59,216 bases of DNA from Parafrankia elaeagni. GTDB lineage: Bacteria; Actinomycetota; Actinomycetes; Frankiales; Frankiaceae. Under the pieces are notes generated by a model. That model saw only the letters and a list, made by a program, of their open reading frames with translations. It made no database searches and was not told the DNA's origin. Position numbers and translations under genes: made by a program. The DNA lies in NCBI RefSeq assembly GCF_000374165.1, contig NZ_KB893733.1:1-59216 (forward strand). Reading direction: 5' to 3'. Position 1 is the stretch's first letter. Each line of letters begins with the position of its first letter. Positions 32,475 to 42,185 of this stretch are shown here, in pieces.

Positions 32475-34807
32475 CGGACCCCGTCCCTGTCCGCCGCCGG
32501 CACCCGGTGGTCGGCGAGCGGGGCCGGCTCCGCCGCCGGATCCGCGGCCAGGTCCGGCGGCTGCGCCGGTACCGTTCCGTCCGCCGGGTCGGCAGCGGCC
32601 ACGGACGATGCGAGGAGATCCGCCACCTGAGCGGGTGCCGGCGGGACGGGCGGGACGGGCGGGACGGGCGGGACGGGCATCGCCGCCAGCGCGTCCGCCC
32701 GCGCCCGCGCGGCGCCGTCGTAGGCAGTGAGCAGCTCGGCGTAACCGGGCGAGCAGGCCAGCAGTTCGGCGTGGGTTCCCTGGGCTGCGACCCGGCCGTC
32801 GGCGAGGAACACGACCTCGTCGGCGAGCTCGACCGTCGAACGGCGGTAGGCGACGATCACGACGGTGGACGCCCCCGCCCGCTGCCGCAGGTCGGCGAGG
32901 ATCGACGCCTCGATCCGCGGATCGACGCTGGAGGTCGCGTCGTCCAGGATGAGCATCCGCGGCTGGCGCACCAGCGCGCGGGCCAGGCCGATCCGCTGCC
33001 GCTGACCGCCGGAGAGTGTGGTGCCCCGCTCCCCGACCCGGGTGTCGAGGCCGTCGGGAAGGGCGCGGACGAACCGGTCCGCCTGGGCCCGCCGCAGGGC
33101 CTCCCACACCTCGTCGTCGCCCAGGTCGAGCCCCAGGGTGACGTTCGCGCGCACGGTGTCGTCGAACAGGAAGGTCTGCTGGGGGACGAGCGCGACCGCG
33201 CGGGCCACTTCGCCGGCGGCGAGCTCGCGCAGGTCCGTGCCGTCGACGCGGACCGTGCCGGCGTCGGGGTCGACGAGCCGGGCCAGCAGGTTGACCAGAG
33301 TCGACTTGCCGGCTCCGGTACGACCGGTCAGAGCCACCACCCGGCCGGGACGTACCTCGAAGGTGACCGCGGCCAGTGCCTGCCGATCGGCGTCGGCGTC
33401 GGCGTCGGCGACAGCCACTGAGGCGGAGGGGGAGGCGGAAGCGGGGCGGCCGGCCGCGTCGACGGACGGCGCGTCGGTGGCGGGCTCGGAGGGGAGCAGA
33501 TCGGTGGCGAGCGCTTCGGTTCCCGCGGGCGGGGCCGGTGCCGCTGCCGGCTGCGGATAGGCGTAGCCGACGCCGGTGACACGCAGCGTGGCCGGGTCGG
33601 TCCCGTTCAGGGCGGCTGTCCCGTGGCTGAGCCCGCCGCGGGCCGCCAGCACCGCCGCCACCCGCTCGTAGCCGACGACGGACCTCGGAAGCTCGCCGAA
33701 GACCCATCCGATCGACCTGATCGGGAAGGCGAGCAGGGTGAACAGATAGGCGACCCGCACCAGCTCCCCCACCGTGAGGGAGCCGTTGTCGATGCGCACC
33801 GCGCCGACCAGGATCACCGTGAGCACACCCAGGTTGGGCAGCGCCTCCATGACCGGGTCGAACAGGCCACGGATCCGGCCGGCGCGGACCATCGCGTCCC
33901 GCAACTCGTGGGCCTTGCCGGTGAAACGCTCCGTCTCATCGGCCTCCCGGCCGAGGGTCTTGACGACGAGCGCCCCGTCGAACGACTCGTGGGCGACCGC
34001 GCTGACCTCGCCGCGCAGCCGCTGGACCCGGCCGTACAGCGGTGACACCCAGCGGCCGTAGACGATGTTCACCACCCCGAAGGCGGGGAACACGACACAG
34101 CCCACCAGGGCGAGAAGCGGATCGGTGAGGATCAGCAGGACGAGCGCGGCAGCCAGCATCACCAGCACACCGACGGCGAAGGGCAACGGGGCGATCGGCG
34201 CCCAGGTGGCCTCGACGTCCGCGTTCGCGTTCGACAGCAGCGAGCCGGTCGGGTGCCGCTGGTGCCAGGCCAGCGGCAGGTGCAGGTACTGGCGGGTGAC
34301 ACGGCGCCGGTAGGTGGCCTGGAGCCGGTACTGCATCATGCCGGAGACCAGGCGACGGAAGAACAACCCGCAGGCTCGCGCGAGCCCGATCCCGACCATG
34401 ATCGCCCCGACCGCGAGGACGGTGCTCCAGTCGGCGTGCTCGTTCCGGATGCTCGGCACGATCACCTGCTCGGTGATCTCGCCCAGGGCGAGCGAGCTCG
34501 CCACTGTCGCGAGAGCGTAGAGCGAGCTTCCGGCCACCGCCGCGACGAAGATCCGCGGCTCCTCGCGTACCGCGATCGCGAGGACACCCAGCCCGCGCCG
34601 GATCACCCCGTCCTGGGCTCCCCCTGCCGACCTGCCCCCGGCCGAGGCGTCCCCGGGCGTGCTCGGGGCCGTCCGCGGGGTCACCTCGGACACCTCGGAC
34701 ACCTCGGCGGAGCGCGTCACGTGACGAGGAGGCCGGCTGCCGGCGGTGGTGGCGGCGATCGGTGCCCCCTGACCGGGCACCAGGCTGGATGCGGGTTCAC
34801 CGGGCAA
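32471..34807 (-). CDS. ABC exporter half-transporter, subunit A (degenerate ATP site)
   Basis: 778 residues. A roughly 70-residue disordered N-tail is followed by a six-helix TMD (about 75-370), a low-complexity linker (Ala/Pro/Ser and ADADAD), then an NBD with Walker A GRTGAGKST, canonical LSGGQRQRIGLARAL, and Walker B LILDDATSSVD where the catalytic Glu is Asp. The switch motif reads IVAYRRST, with Tyr for His. The C-tail contains VPPVPPVPP, encoded by 9-bp repeats. The TTG start is supported by GGAGGAG 5 nt upstream. With subunit B this gives one hydrolytic and one degenerate ATP site, as in TM287/288-like exporters. Confidence 0.9.
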   Translation of the reverse strand: MPGEPASSLVPGQGAPIAATTAGSRPPRHVTRSAEVSEVSEVTPRTAPSTPGDASAGGRSAGGAQDGVIRRGLGVLAIAVREEPRIFVAAVAGSSLYALATVASSLALGEITEQVIVPSIRNEHADWSTVLAVGAIMVGIGLARACGLFFRRLVSGMMQYRLQATYRRRVTRQYLHLPLAWHQRHPTGSLLSNANADVEATWAPIAPLPFAVGVLVMLAAALVLLILTDPLLALVGCVVFPAFGVVNIVYGRWVSPLYGRVQRLRGEVSAVAHESFDGALVVKTLGREADETERFTGKAHELRDAMVRAGRIRGLFDPVMEALPNLGVLTVILVGAVRIDNGSLTVGELVRVAYLFTLLAFPIRSIGWVFGELPRSVVGYERVAAVLAARGGLSHGTAALNGTDPATLRVTGVGYAYPQPAAAPAPPAGTEALATDLLPSEPATDAPSVDAAGRPASASPSASVAVADADADADRQALAAVTFEVRPGRVVALTGRTGAGKSTLVNLLARLVDPDAGTVRVDGTDLRELAAGEVARAVALVPQQTFLFDDTVRANVTLGLDLGDDEVWEALRRAQADRFVRALPDGLDTRVGERGTTLSGGQRQRIGLARALVRQPRMLILDDATSSVDPRIEASILADLRQRAGASTVVIVAYRRSTVELADEVVFLADGRVAAQGTHAELLACSPGYAELLTAYDGAARARADALAAMPVPPVPPVPPVPPAPAQVADLLASSVAAADPADGTVPAQPPDLAADPAAEPAPLADHRVPAADRDGVR
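32643..32678. repeat. 9-bp tandem repeat (4 copies) in the subunit A tail
   Basis: Four perfect copies of GGGACGGGC, in frame, encoding the Pro-Pro-Val repeat of the exporter C-terminal tail. Confidence 0.85.
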
Positions 34808-35229
34808 TGCTGCTCCTCCGTCTCACCATCGCTACCGGATCGCTACCGCTGTGGGACGCGACGGCCCCGGCTCGTCCCACAACACGGCCAACACGGCCGG
34901 CCAGCGCAAAAGTCCCGCCCACCGGTGAGGACGAGTCAGGGATCCGGCCTGCGGCCGGTGAGCCGCGGTGCTCGTGCCGGCGCCGGTACGAGCCGTCATA
35001 CTGGCCCGGCGGCCGGGCCCTGACCGCCACGATCGGCGAGCTGACCGCTGCTGGACAACCGATGTTCCGTCGGTGTTCGCGGGCCGCTTTCTGGGCCCTG
35101 CGGCACACCCGGCGGCCGGCGGCACGCACGAGCGACCAGCGGCAGGCTCGGGCTGGCAACGGCTGGGCCAGCGCGCCGGAATCGGCACGCCAGGAGGCCG
35201 GCACGCCAGGGCGCCGGCGCACCGGGATG
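34808..35229. other. intergenic region between hisF and the ABC exporter
   Basis: 422 bp without a supported gene; open frames on both strands look like GC artefacts. It probably contains the promoter of the exporter pair. A direct repeat at 34828-34848 lies next to the exporter's ribosome-binding site. Confidence 0.4.
34828..34848. promoter_or_regulatory. direct repeat upstream of the ABC exporter
   Basis: ATCGCTACCG occurs at 34828-34837 and again at 34839-34848, 21 bp upstream of the TTG start. Two copies one helical turn apart could bind a regulator; this is suggestive only. Confidence 0.3.
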
Positions 35230-35994
35230 TCAGCGCACCGGGATGGCCGCGTCCCGCAGGCGCTCCTTCACCTCGGAGATCCGCATCCGGCCGAAGTGGA
35301 AGACGCTGGCGGCGAGCACGGCGTCCGCGCCGGCGCCGACGGCGGGGGCGAAGTGGTCGAGCTTCCCCGCTCCGCCGCTGGCTATCACCGGGACGTCCAC
35401 CACCGCGCGGACCGCGCCGATCATCTGCAGGTCGTAGCCGTCCTGGGTGCCGTCGGCGTCCATCGAGTTCAGCAGGATCTCGCCGGCGCCGAGCTCGACG
35501 GCCCGGGCCGCCCACTCCACCGCGTCGATGCCGGTGCCGCGGCGGCCGCCGTGCGTGGTCACCTCGAACAACGGGCCGCCAGGCTCGCTGGAGCGCCGGG
35601 CGTCGACCGACAGCACGATGCACTGGCTGCCGAACTGCAGCGCGCACTCCCGGACGAGCTCGGGACGGGCCACCGCGGCCGTGTTGATCCCGACCTTGTC
35701 GGCCCCGGCACGCAGGAGGCGGTCGACGTCGGAGACGGCGCGCACTCCCCCGCCGACGGTCAACGGGATGAAGACCTGCTCGGCGGTGCGCCGGACGATG
35801 TCGTAGGTGGTCTCACGGTCGCCACTGGACGCGGTGATGTCCAGGAAGGTCAGCTCGTCGGCGCCTTCGGCGTCGTAGAGACGGGCCATCTCCACCGGGT
35901 CACCGGCGTCCCGCAGATCGGTGAAGTTCACACCCTTGACCACCCGGCCGCCGTCGACGTCGAGGCAGGGGATCACCCGGACGGCGACCGTCAC
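35230..35994 (-). CDS. hisF: imidazole glycerol phosphate synthase cyclase subunit
   Basis: 254 residues. With HisH it makes imidazole glycerol phosphate and AICAR. The catalytic Asp residues are in [15 protein letters not shown] and [14 protein letters not shown]; phosphate loops are [10 protein letters not shown] and [10 protein letters not shown]. The GTG at 35994 overlaps the priA stop by GTGA, so translation is coupled. The frame is open further 5' but there overlaps priA. Confidence 0.97.
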   Translation of the reverse strand: MTVAVRVIPCLDVDGGRVVKGVNFTDLRDAGDPVEMARLYDAEGADELTFLDITASSGDRETTYDIVRRTAEQVFIPLTVGGGVRAVSDVDRLLRAGADKVGINTAAVARPELVRECALQFGSQCIVLSVDARRSSEPGGPLFEVTTHGGRRGTGIDAVEWAARAVELGAGEILLNSMDADGTQDGYDLQMIGAVRAVVDVPVIASGGAGKLDHFAPAVGAGADAVLAASVFHFGRMRISEVKERLRDAAIPVR

Positions 35995-36731
35995 GGCGTG
36001 CCCGGGACCGCTGGTTCCCGCGCCGCCACTGCCAGCGCCTCGGGCAGCGTGAACGCGCCTGCGTACAGCGCCTTGCCGATGATGGCGCCCTCGACACCGG
36101 GGACCGCGGCGATCGCGCTGAGGTCCGCCAGGGAGGAGACTCCGCCGCTGGCGACCACCGGGCGGTTCGTCGCGGCGGTCACCGACCGCAGCAGCTCGAC
36201 GTTGGGGCCGGTCAGCGTCCCGTCGCGGCGCACGTCGGTGACGACGTAGCGGGCGCAGCCGTCGGCGTCGAGGCGGGCGAGCACCTCGAACAACTCGCCG
36301 CCGTCGCGCGTCCAGCCGCGGGCGGAGAGGGTGGTGCCGCGCACGTCGAGGCCGACCGCGATCCGGTCGCCGACCCGGTCGATGGCCGCGCGGACCCAGT
36401 CCGGGTTCTCCAGCGCGGCGGTGCCGATGTTGACCCGGGCGGCACCGGTCGCCAGTGCGGCATCGAGCGTCTCGTCGTCGCGGATGCCGCCGGAGAGCTC
36501 GACGGCCACGTCGACGGAGCGCACGACCTCGGCGATCAGGTCTCGGTTGGAGCCGCGACCGAAGGCGGCGTCGAGGTCGACGAGGTGGATCCACTCGGCG
36601 CCGTCGCGCTGCCAGGTCAGCGCCGCCTCGCGGGGGTCGCCGTAGGAGGTCTCGGATCCGGCCTCGCCCTGGACCAGGCGGACGGCTTGGCCGTCGGCCA
36701 CGTCCACCGCGGGTAGCAGCGTCAGCGTCAC
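35991..36731 (-). CDS. priA: phosphoribosyl isomerase A (bifunctional HisA/TrpF)
   Basis: 246 residues of (beta/alpha)8 fold. It isomerises ProFAR in histidine synthesis and, in most actinobacteria, also PRA in tryptophan synthesis. The first catalytic Asp is in [15 protein letters not shown] and the second in [15 protein letters not shown]. Phosphate loops are [12 protein letters not shown] and [12 protein letters not shown]. No trpF lies with trpCBA or trpE here, consistent with the double role. It is the first gene of the priA-hisF pair; on its upstream side an ABC-2 cassette on the other strand separates it from hisH. Confidence 0.95.
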   Translation of the reverse strand: MTLTLLPAVDVADGQAVRLVQGEAGSETSYGDPREAALTWQRDGAEWIHLVDLDAAFGRGSNRDLIAEVVRSVDVAVELSGGIRDDETLDAALATGAARVNIGTAALENPDWVRAAIDRVGDRIAVGLDVRGTTLSARGWTRDGGELFEVLARLDADGCARYVVTDVRRDGTLTGPNVELLRSVTAATNRPVVASGGVSSLADLSAIAAVPGVEGAIIGKALYAGAFTLPEALAVAAREPAVPGTP

Positions 36732-36853
36732 GTGACCACCCTACGGGTCCGCCGACGGTGCCGGCCGTGGTCTCCCCCGCGAACACCTGGCCGCCCCGCC
36801 GACATGTTGACCAGAATCACCGGTGTGCCGGACCCGCGAGCCCTACGTTGGCT

Positions 36854-37717
36854 GTGGTGATCTCTGATCCGGCGAGTCCGGTCGCGGCGGCCGCACGCCC
36901 GTTCGGGGGCAGCGCCGCGGGCTGCGCGCGGATGTGGTGCGCGGTCGCGTCCGCCGCCGCGCGCCGGATGCTCTGCTACCGCGCGACGATCGCGGCGTCC
37001 ATCCTGTCGAACATCATCCTGACCGTGCTGCGCGGGCATGTGGCGCTCGCCGTCTGGGAGCAGCGGCCCGGCCTCGCCGGGTACGACAGCACGGCCGCCA
37101 TCACGTTCACCGTGCTCGGGCAGTCGCTGGTGACGACCTTCGCCGTGTTCGGCGGCATGATCGACATGCCGTGGCGGATCCGGAACGGGTCGATCGAGGT
37201 CGACCTGGTCCGGCCGGTGGGGTTCCAGCGCTGGTGGCTCGGGCTGGAGGTGGGCCGGGCAGCGGTGTACTTCGCCAGTCGGGCGGTGCCGGCCGCGATC
37301 GTCGGCGCGCTCCTGTTCGATCTGCGCCGGCCAGGGTCGCCCGGCGCCTGCGCCGCCTTCGCGGTGGGCCTCGGCCTCGCCCTGCTCGTCAGCTTCGGGC
37401 TGCGCTACCTGGTGGGCCTCAGCGCGTTCTGGATGACGGACGCCCGGGGCGTGCAGGCGGTCTCCGCGCTGGTGATGATGTTCTTCTCCGGGGCGGTGCT
37501 CCCGCTCGCCCTGTTTCCCGGGCCGCTCGGCACGATCGCCGGGCTGGCGCCGTTCGGGGCCGTGGTGCAGGTCCCGATGGATCTCTACCTCGGCACGGCG
37601 GACGGCGGAACACTGCGCGCCCTCGCGTTCCAGGCCGTCTGGGCCGCTCTCCTGCTGCTCACCGCCAGGGTGCTGACGACCGCGGGCCTGCGCCGCCTCG
37701 TCGTACAGGGCGGATGA
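36854..37717 (+). CDS. ABC-2 type transporter permease (DUF990/PF06182-like), first subunit
   Basis: 287 residues with about six TM helices. The layout and the motif RNGSIEVDLVRPVGFQRWW (a cytoplasmic loop with a conserved D-L-x-R-P) fit the ABC2_membrane_6/DUF990 family of efflux permeases. It is read with a second permease 6 bp downstream and an ATPase, forming a complete three-gene efflux system. Start choice is uncertain: GTG at 36854 or 36857. It lies on the opposite strand to, and between, priA and hisH. Confidence 0.85.
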   Translation: MVISDPASPVAAAARPFGGSAAGCARMWCAVASAAARRMLCYRATIAASILSNIILTVLRGHVALAVWEQRPGLAGYDSTAAITFTVLGQSLVTTFAVFGGMIDMPWRIRNGSIEVDLVRPVGFQRWWLGLEVGRAAVYFASRAVPAAIVGALLFDLRRPGSPGACAAFAVGLGLALLVSFGLRYLVGLSAFWMTDARGVQAVSALVMMFFSGAVLPLALFPGPLGTIAGLAPFGAVVQVPMDLYLGTADGGTLRALAFQAVWAALLLLTARVLTTAGLRRLVVQGG

Positions 37718-37723
37718 GGGCCG

Positions 37724-38608
37724 ATGAACGAACGGACCGGCGAACGGACCGACAGGCGGACGGGCGAACGGACCGGCGAGCGGGCCGGCGAGCGGATCGG
37801 GCTGCTGCGCACGGAGGCCGGCAGCTACCTGCTGCTGGTCGGCGCGGCGTTCCGCTCGGCCGCGCAGTACCGCGTCTCGCTGGTGCTCTACACCCTGGTG
37901 GAGATGGCGGGCGCGGCCCTGGACCTCGCCACGATCAGCATCATCTTCGCCCACCTGTCGGACCTCGACGGCTTCTCGCTGGCCGAGGTCGCGTTCCTCT
38001 ACGGGACGTCCGCGCTGGCGTTCGCCCTCGCCGAGGCCATGGCCGGCCCACTCGACCAGCTCGGCTGGCACATCAAGGAGGGCAGGATGGACGCGGTGCT
38101 CATCCGCCCGGTCAGCGTGCTCGTGCAGTGCGCGACGATGGACTTCTCACCGCAGCGCCTCAGCCGGATCGTCCAGCCGGTCGCCGTTCTCGCGGTCAGT
38201 GTCGCCGCACTCGACGTCGACTGGACCCCGGCCCGCGTCGCGCTGCTCCCCGCGATGATCGCCTGCGGGACACTGATCAGCATCAGTCTCGCTGTCGGCA
38301 TCGCGGCCGTTCTGTTCGTCGCGCCGGACTCGAGCCTCGCGGTCAGCGCCGTCCGGCAGGGCTCGGCCCTGGCGACGCAGTACCCGCTCACGGTCTACGG
38401 GCGCCGCGCCGCCCTGCTGATGACCGTGGTCCTTCCGATCGCCTTCGTGAACTGGCAGCCGGCGCTGTTCGTCCTCGACCGGCCGGACCCGTTCGGCCTG
38501 CCGGCGTTCACCCGCTTCCTCTCCCTGCCCGTCGCCGTCGTCTGCGCCGCCGCCGCCGCGACGGCGTGGCGGTCGGGGATCCGTCACTACCGCGGCGTGG
38601 GGGGCTGA
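37724..38608 (+). CDS. ABC-2 type transporter permease (DUF990/PF06182-like), second subunit
   Basis: 294 residues, about six TM helices. The first 25 residues are an Arg/Glu/Thr/Gly-rich repeat (ERTGER units) caused by a local DNA repeat at 37730-37797. The internal loop HIKEGRMDAVLIRPVS parallels the first subunit's loop, so the two are ancient duplicates and should form a heterodimeric channel. It begins 6 bp after the first permease, and the ATPase gene starts 5 bp after its stop. Confidence 0.87.
   Translation: MNERTGERTDRRTGERTGERAGERIGLLRTEAGSYLLLVGAAFRSAAQYRVSLVLYTLVEMAGAALDLATISIIFAHLSDLDGFSLAEVAFLYGTSALAFALAEAMAGPLDQLGWHIKEGRMDAVLIRPVSVLVQCATMDFSPQRLSRIVQPVAVLAVSVAALDVDWTPARVALLPAMIACGTLISISLAVGIAAVLFVAPDSSLAVSAVRQGSALATQYPLTVYGRRAALLMTVVLPIAFVNWQPALFVLDRPDPFGLPAFTRFLSLPVAVVCAAAAATAWRSGIRHYRGVGG
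37730..37797. repeat. imperfect 12-bp-type repeat encoding ERTG units
   Basis: Copies of GAACGGACCGGC-like units, partly diverged, lie at the 5' end of the second permease gene. Confidence 0.6.
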
Positions 38609-38613
38609 GCCGA

Positions 38614-39660
38614 ATGCCTGACGGCGACACCGACGGCAACGTCGCGGACGACATCGCGGACGACGTCGCGGACGACATCGCGGACGACATCGCGATCGAC
38701 GTCCGGAACGTCACCCGGACGTTCGTGCTGCGGCGGCGCACCGGCTGGATGCGCCGGGAGAGATCCGTCCTGCATGCCGTCTCGGACCTGTCGTTCACCG
38801 TGCGGGCCGGCGAGATGGTGGGCTACCTCGGGCCGAACGGGGCGGGCAAGAGCACCACGATCAAGATGCTGGTCGGCATTCTCACCCCGTCCGGCGGGCG
38901 GTTGCGGGTGGCCGGGCTCGATCCGTCCCGGCAGCGGCTGCGGCTCGCCCGGCGCATCGGCGTCGTGTTCGGCCAACGCTCGGCGCTGTGGTACGACCTC
39001 CCACTCCGCGACAGCTTCGAACTGGTCCGCCGCATCTACCGGATCCCGCCCGACCGGTACCGCCGGAACCTCGACGAGTTCGTCGACCTGCTGGACCTGG
39101 GGCCGTTCATCGACACCCCGGTGCGCCAGCTCTCGCTGGGGCAGCGGATGCGCGGGACCATCACCGCGGCCTTCCTCCCCAACCCCGAGATCGTCTACCT
39201 GGACGAACCGACGATCGGTCTGGACGTGGTCTCCAAGGCCGCCGTCCGTTCGTTCCTGGAGCGGACGAACCGTGAGCAGGGGACGACGATCCTGCTGACG
39301 ACCCACGACATGGGCGACGTCGAACAGCTCTGCCGCCGGGTGATGGTCATCGACCACGGCCGGCTCGGCTTCGACGGTGAGCTGGCGGCGCTGCGGGCGC
39401 GCATCGGCGGTGTGCGGACGCTGCGGGTCGACCTGGCCGTGCCGATGCCGGCGATGGCTGTGGAGGGAGCTGAGGTCGTGCGCGTGGAAGGGACTCGGCA
39501 GTGGCTGCAGTTCCCGGCGGACAGGAGCGCGGCACCGCTGGTCAGCGAGGTGGCGGCCCGTTATCCGCTGGTGGATCTGACCGTCGGCGAGCCGGCGATC
39601 GAGGACATCGTCGCGCGCCTCTACACGACCGACCGCCTCCCGTTGCCGAGAGTCGGGTGA
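38614..39660 (+). CDS. ABC-2 transporter ATP-binding protein
   Basis: 348 residues. Walker A GPNGAGKST (about 76-84), Q-loop in GVVFGQRSALWYDLP, signature LSLGQRMRG (typical of DUF990-linked ATPases rather than LSGGQ), Walker B EIVYLDEPTIGLD, switch His in LTTHDMGD. A C-terminal domain of about 80 residues follows. The N-terminus is an acidic repeat (ADDIADDVADDIADDIAID) encoded by perfect 12-bp DNA repeats, before the usual ABC strand. The ATG at 38614 follows the second permease by 5 bp. It powers the two permeases; the substrate is unknown. Confidence 0.93.
   Translation: MPDGDTDGNVADDIADDVADDIADDIAIDVRNVTRTFVLRRRTGWMRRERSVLHAVSDLSFTVRAGEMVGYLGPNGAGKSTTIKMLVGILTPSGGRLRVAGLDPSRQRLRLARRIGVVFGQRSALWYDLPLRDSFELVRRIYRIPPDRYRRNLDEFVDLLDLGPFIDTPVRQLSLGQRMRGTITAAFLPNPEIVYLDEPTIGLDVVSKAAVRSFLERTNREQGTTILLTTHDMGDVEQLCRRVMVIDHGRLGFDGELAALRARIGGVRTLRVDLAVPMPAMAVEGAEVVRVEGTRQWLQFPADRSAAPLVSEVAARYPLVDLTVGEPAIEDIVARLYTTDRLPLPRVG
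38644..38691. repeat. 12-bp tandem repeat (4 copies) in the ATPase N-terminus
   Basis: Four copies of GCGGACGACATC (one with GTC at the end) encode Ala-Asp-Asp-Ile/Val; the third and fourth copies are identical, suggesting recent slippage. Confidence 0.85.
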
Positions 39661-39692
39661 GACTCCGCGGCGGGCGGGATCGCGGCGGGCGG

Positions 39693-40307
39693 TCAGTTCA
39701 GGGTGCGCAGCCAGTTCTCCAGGACGTGGGCACCGGCGTCCCCGGACTTCTCCGGGTGGAACTGGGTGGCCGTCAGCGGACCGCGCTCGACCGCCGCGGC
39801 GAAGGCCTCGCCGTGCTCGGCGACAGTGTCCCCGGGCCGCGGCCGGGCGGCGTAGGAGTGCACGAAGTAGAAACGCGTGTCGGCATCGACCCCCGCGAAC
39901 AGGACGGACGCGGGCGGCGGCGCGACGACGTTCCAGCCCATGTGCGGCAGGATGGGCGCGGACAGCCGTTCCACGCTGCCGGCGAGCACACCGAGGCCCT
40001 CAGTCCGCACCCCGTGCTCGTCGCCGAGCTCGTAGAGGATCTGCATGCCGACGCAGATCCCGAGGACAGGCCGCCCGGCCGCGAGCCGCTCGTGCACGAC
40101 AGCCTCGCCACCGACCGCCGTCAGGCCGGCCATGCAGGCCGCGAAGGCACCCACGCCGGGAACGACGAGGCCGTCCGCGGCCCGCGCGGCGTCGAGATCA
40201 GCCGTCACGGTCACCTGGGCACCGACGCGGGCGACGGCCCGCTCGGCGGACCGCAGGTTCCCCGAGCCGTAGTCGAGAACGACGACGTTCGGCTGCCCGC
40301 CGCTCAC
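39693..40307 (-). CDS. hisH: imidazole glycerol phosphate synthase glutaminase subunit
   Basis: 204 residues of class I amidotransferase. The triad is Cys in GICVGMQ and His/Glu in FHPEKSG; the N-terminus [15 protein letters not shown] and the VPGVGAF oxyanion strand are canonical. It feeds ammonia to HisF, encoded about 4 kb away on the same strand. Its ATG overlaps the hisB stop (ATGA). Confidence 0.97.
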   Translation of the reverse strand: MSGGQPNVVVLDYGSGNLRSAERAVARVGAQVTVTADLDAARAADGLVVPGVGAFAACMAGLTAVGGEAVVHERLAAGRPVLGICVGMQILYELGDEHGVRTEGLGVLAGSVERLSAPILPHMGWNVVAPPPASVLFAGVDADTRFYFVHSYAARPRPGDTVAEHGEAFAAAVERGPLTATQFHPEKSGDAGAHVLENWLRTLN

Positions 40308-40891
40308 AGCACACCCTTGGTGGACGGGACGCCGGCCACCCGGGCGTCGAGGGCCACCGCGTCACGCATCGCGCGGGCGACGGACTTGAACTGGGCCTCG
40401 ACGACGTGGTGCGCGTTGCGCCCGGACAGCACCCGCACGTGCAGCGCGATCCGCGCCGAGGCGGTGATCGACTCGAAGACGTGCCGGGTGAGGGTCGTGT
40501 CGTAGGTGCCGATCAGCCCGACCAGCTCCGGTTCGACGTGGACGCAGTAGGGCCGGCCGGACAGGTCCACCGCGGACTGAACGAGCGCCTCGTCGAGCGG
40601 CACGGTCGCGTCCCCGAACCGCCGGATCCCGGCCTTGTCGCCGAGGGCCTCCCGCAGCGCCGCCCCGAAGGCGATGGACGTGTCCTCGACCGTGTGATGG
40701 GCGTCGATGTGCAGATCGCCCTTGGTCCGCACGGTGAGATCGAAGCCGCCGTGCTTGCCGAGCTGCTCCATCATGTGATCGAAGAACGGGACGCCGGTCT
40801 CGGACGACGCCCGGCCCGTCCCGTCGAGGTCGAGGTCGACGAGGACGTGCGATTCCTTGGTGCTGCGCTCGATCCGGGCGGTGCGTGCCAT
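40304..40891 (-). CDS. hisB: imidazoleglycerol-phosphate dehydratase
   Basis: 195 residues, the monofunctional bacterial form. Metal-binding His motifs are [34 protein letters not shown] and [12 protein letters not shown]. The ATG at 40891 has AAGGGAC upstream. It lies 58 bp after hisC and overlaps hisH by 4 nt. Confidence 0.97.
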   Translation of the reverse strand: MARTARIERSTKESHVLVDLDLDGTGRASSETGVPFFDHMMEQLGKHGGFDLTVRTKGDLHIDAHHTVEDTSIAFGAALREALGDKAGIRRFGDATVPLDEALVQSAVDLSGRPYCVHVEPELVGLIGTYDTTLTRHVFESITASARIALHVRVLSGRNAHHVVEAQFKSVARAMRDAVALDARVAGVPSTKGVL

Positions 40892-40949
40892 GCGGGTCCC
40901 TTGCGGCTTCTGTCGGGTCTGCGGTGACGGTTTCGGGGTCGGTGTTCGC

Positions 40950-42185
40950 TCAGCCGACCGGCGGGCTCACCGGTGCTGTGCGCAGCAGGGACGGGCGGTC
41001 GGCGAGCACCGTGCGCAGCGCGGCCAGGAAGGCGTCCGTCTCGGCGGGCAGCCCGGCGGTGACCCGCAGCCAGCCGTCGAGGCCCAGATCCCGCACGAGC
41101 ACGCCGGCGTCGAGCAGGCCCTGCCACACCGCGTGCTGGTCGGTGAACCGGCCGAACAGGACGAAGTTCGCGTCGCTCGGCGCCACCTCGCAGCCCAGCT
41201 CCGGCAGGGACCGTACCAGCAGGTCACGCTGGGCCTTGACCGCGTCGACGGTGCCGAGCAGCTCGTCGGCGTGCGCCAGCGCGGTACGCGCGACCGCCTG
41301 GGTGAACGAGGAGAGATGGTAGGGCAGCCGCACCAGCTGCAGCGCGTCGACGACCGCCGGGTGCGCCGCCAGGTACCCGACCCGGGCACCCGCGAGCGCG
41401 AACGCCTTGCTCATCGTGCGGGTGACCACCAGCCGGGGCTGCGCCGGCAGCAGGGTGAGGGCGCTGTGCACACCGGCCCGGCGGAACTCCCCGTAGGCCT
41501 CGTCGACCACCACCACACCCGAGCCGACCTCGCCCATCGCCTCACAGGCGGCGGTGATGACGTCCAGGTCGATCGCGGTGGCGGTGGGGTTGTTCGGTGA
41601 GCACAGGAACAGCAGCGCCGGGCGGTGCCGGTGGATCGCGCCGGCGACCTGGTCGGCGCCGAGGGTGAAGTCCGCCGCCCGCTGCTCGGCGACCCAGCCG
41701 GTGGCCGTGGCCAGCGCGATCAGCCGGTGCATCGAGTAGGACGGCTCGAAGCCGACGGCGCTGCGCCCCGGCCCGCCGAAGACCTGGCAGAGCTGCTGGA
41801 TGATCTCGTTCGACCCGTTGGCGGCCCAGACCTGGGCGGCCGTCACCCCGAAGCCGGCGTCCGGGGTCAGGTAGTAGGCGAGGTCGGCGCGCAGCGCCTC
41901 GGCCTCGCGGTCCGGGTAGCGGTTCGCCTCGGTCGCGGCCAGCGTCGCGGCCTTGCCCAGGGCGTCGACGAGCCCGGGCGACGGCGGGTGCGGGTTCTCG
42001 TTCGTGTTCAGCCGCACCGGGACGTCGATCTGCGGCGCCCCGTAGGGCGACAGCCCGCGCAGGTCATCGCGCAGGGGCAGGTCGTCCAGTGTGACGACCC
42101 GCCTGGCGGCACGTTCGCCACCGGCGACGGCCGTGCCGGCGGCGGCGCCTCCCGCCGCGCTGGTGCTGCTGGTGCTGCTGGTCAT
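40950..42185 (-). CDS. hisC: histidinol-phosphate aminotransferase
   Basis: 411 residues, fold type I PLP enzyme. It makes histidinol phosphate from imidazole acetol phosphate. The PLP Lys is in [15 protein letters not shown]; other marks are [34 protein letters not shown] and DEAYGEF. The first 30 residues are Ser/Thr/Ala/Gly-rich. The ATG at 42185 overlaps the hisD stop (ATGA). Confidence 0.97.
   Translation of the reverse strand: MTSSTSSTSAAGGAAAGTAVAGGERAARRVVTLDDLPLRDDLRGLSPYGAPQIDVPVRLNTNENPHPPSPGLVDALGKAATLAATEANRYPDREAEALRADLAYYLTPDAGFGVTAAQVWAANGSNEIIQQLCQVFGGPGRSAVGFEPSYSMHRLIALATATGWVAEQRAADFTLGADQVAGAIHRHRPALLFLCSPNNPTATAIDLDVITAACEAMGEVGSGVVVVDEAYGEFRRAGVHSALTLLPAQPRLVVTRTMSKAFALAGARVGYLAAHPAVVDALQLVRLPYHLSSFTQAVARTALAHADELLGTVDAVKAQRDLLVRSLPELGCEVAPSDANFVLFGRFTDQHAVWQGLLDAGVLVRDLGLDGWLRVTAGLPAETDAFLAALRTVLADRPSLLRTAPVSPPVG

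Noticed and set aside
34797-35222. - strand open frame between hisF and the exporter
   Set aside because: Arg/Pro/Gly-rich, no ribosome-binding site or family; treated as non-coding.
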